Shown here piece by piece: positions 4,950-5,371 of a stretch of DNA of 5,371 nt (position 1 is the first letter of the stretch; each line of letters starts with the position of its first letter). The position numbers were made by a program, and so were the translations under genes. The DNA is taken from NCBI GenBank assembly GCA_028816945.1, contig JAPPQG010000041.1, forward strand, positions 1-5,371, given 5' to 3'. The notes beneath the pieces were generated by a model. The model saw only the letters and a program-made list of their open reading frames with translations, was not told the origin of the DNA and searched no databases. The stretch comes from Alphaproteobacteria bacterium (GTDB lineage: Bacteria > Pseudomonadota > Alphaproteobacteria > RS24).

Positions 4950-5371
4950 GTTTAGTGGCGGCGGCGACTTCGGCGGCAAAATCTTCGGTTTCGCCCTTAT
5001 CAATGCCCTCACCAAGCCCAAAACGAGCAAAACCCGTTAGGGCAATCGGCGCGCCCAGTTCCGATTCGGCATTTTTTAGTGTTTTTTCAATCGTGTTTTC
5101 ATTATCTATAACAAAGGTTTGTTTCAATAATACAACATCTTGGTAGAACTTTTGCAAACGCCCTTCGACCATTTTCTCAATAATCTCTTGCGGCTTGCCG
5201 CTATCTTGGGCTTCGGCGGCTAAAATCTCACGCTCACGGGCGATTGTCTTCGGGTCAAGGGCTTCAATATTTATCGCAAGCGGGTTGGTGGCCGCAATAT
5301 GCATGGCTAATTGCTTGCCTAAAATGGCAAGTTTGGCTTTATCACCTGTTGAGTCTAGGGCGACTAAAACG
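4942..5371 (-). CDS. tsf: Elongation factor Ts, C-terminal 142 residues (partial)
   Basis: EF-Ts is the guanine nucleotide exchange factor that recycles EF-Tu-GDP to EF-Tu-GTP. The reading frame is open to the right edge, and the N-terminal UBA-like domain and the TDFV motif are outside the window. What is seen matches the dimerisation core and C-terminal module: AMHIAATNP, then an Arg/Glu-rich helical stretch EREIL, the motif [15 protein letters not shown] that marks the coiled-coil region, LLKQTFV, and the ending GEGIDK followed by [13 protein letters not shown]. The last residues are very close to the E. coli EF-Ts end. The TAA stop at 4944-4942 lies within a short repeat. It heads the visible part of the cluster, and rpsB would be expected further upstream. 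Confidence 0.97.
   Translation of the reverse strand, partial: VLVALDSTGDKAKLAILGKQLAMHIAATNPLAINIEALDPKTIAREREILAAEAQDSGKPQEIIEKMVEGRLQKFYQDVVLLKQTFVIDNENTIEKTLKNAESELGAPIALTGFARFGLGEGIDKGETEDFAAEVAAATKQT

Noticed and set aside
4887..5030. Longer pyrH start at 5030
   Set aside because: It would overlap the tsf coding end in another frame and adds 48 residues with no family resemblance; the ATG at 4886 gives the normal PyrH N-terminus.

Overview
The window is a block of seven genes, all on the minus strand, that carries housekeeping functions in translation, nucleotide, isoprenoid, phospholipid and envelope metabolism. Read in the direction of transcription (right to left) it runs tsf (3' part only), pyrH, frr, uppS, cdsA, dxr, rseP (5' part only). 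In E. coli dxr lies between frr and uppS; the order frr-uppS-cdsA-dxr-rseP is the one typical of Alphaproteobacteria, so I infer an alphaproteobacterium of moderate GC content. I cannot name the genus from sequence alone. I found no convincing plus-strand gene, tRNA, rRNA, insertion sequence or CRISPR array.

Layout: 4942-5371 is the C-terminal half of elongation factor Ts. After a 55-nt gap comes UMP kinase (4161-4886). A 178-nt gap (3983-4160) follows, holding a repeat array, a hairpin and a possible -10 box. Ribosome recycling factor (3428-3982), undecaprenyl diphosphate synthase (2588-3415), CDP-diglyceride synthase (1673-2581) and DXP reductoisomerase (425-1663) are packed with gaps of only 12, 6 and 9 nt. 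A 142-nt gap then leads to the RseP-type site-2 protease (1-282), which starts at TTG.

The genes fit together as a growth module. EF-Ts and RRF serve translation. PyrH makes UDP for RNA and for UDP-sugar precursors of the wall. Dxr begins the committed MEP isoprenoid route, which supplies the diphosphates that UppS extends to the C55 carrier lipid. CdsA makes CDP-diacylglycerol for phospholipids, and RseP works in envelope quality control.

The unexpected part is not a gene. Nearly every gene boundary with room for it carries short, degenerate tandem repeats of about 11-15 nt: upstream of rseP (14 nt x4), at the dxr start (15 nt x5, in frame), at the uppS start (12 nt x6, in frame, weak), upstream of frr (11 nt x2, duplicating the Shine-Dalgarno), between pyrH and frr (seven GATAGGC-like cores) and at the end of tsf (15 nt x2). 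Several copies contain a Shine-Dalgarno-like purine run, a start codon or the upstream stop codon. The GATAGGC core occurs in two separate intergenic regions. This repeat habit is the best candidate in the window for something not yet described; whether it is functional or only a product of slippage cannot be decided from this window.
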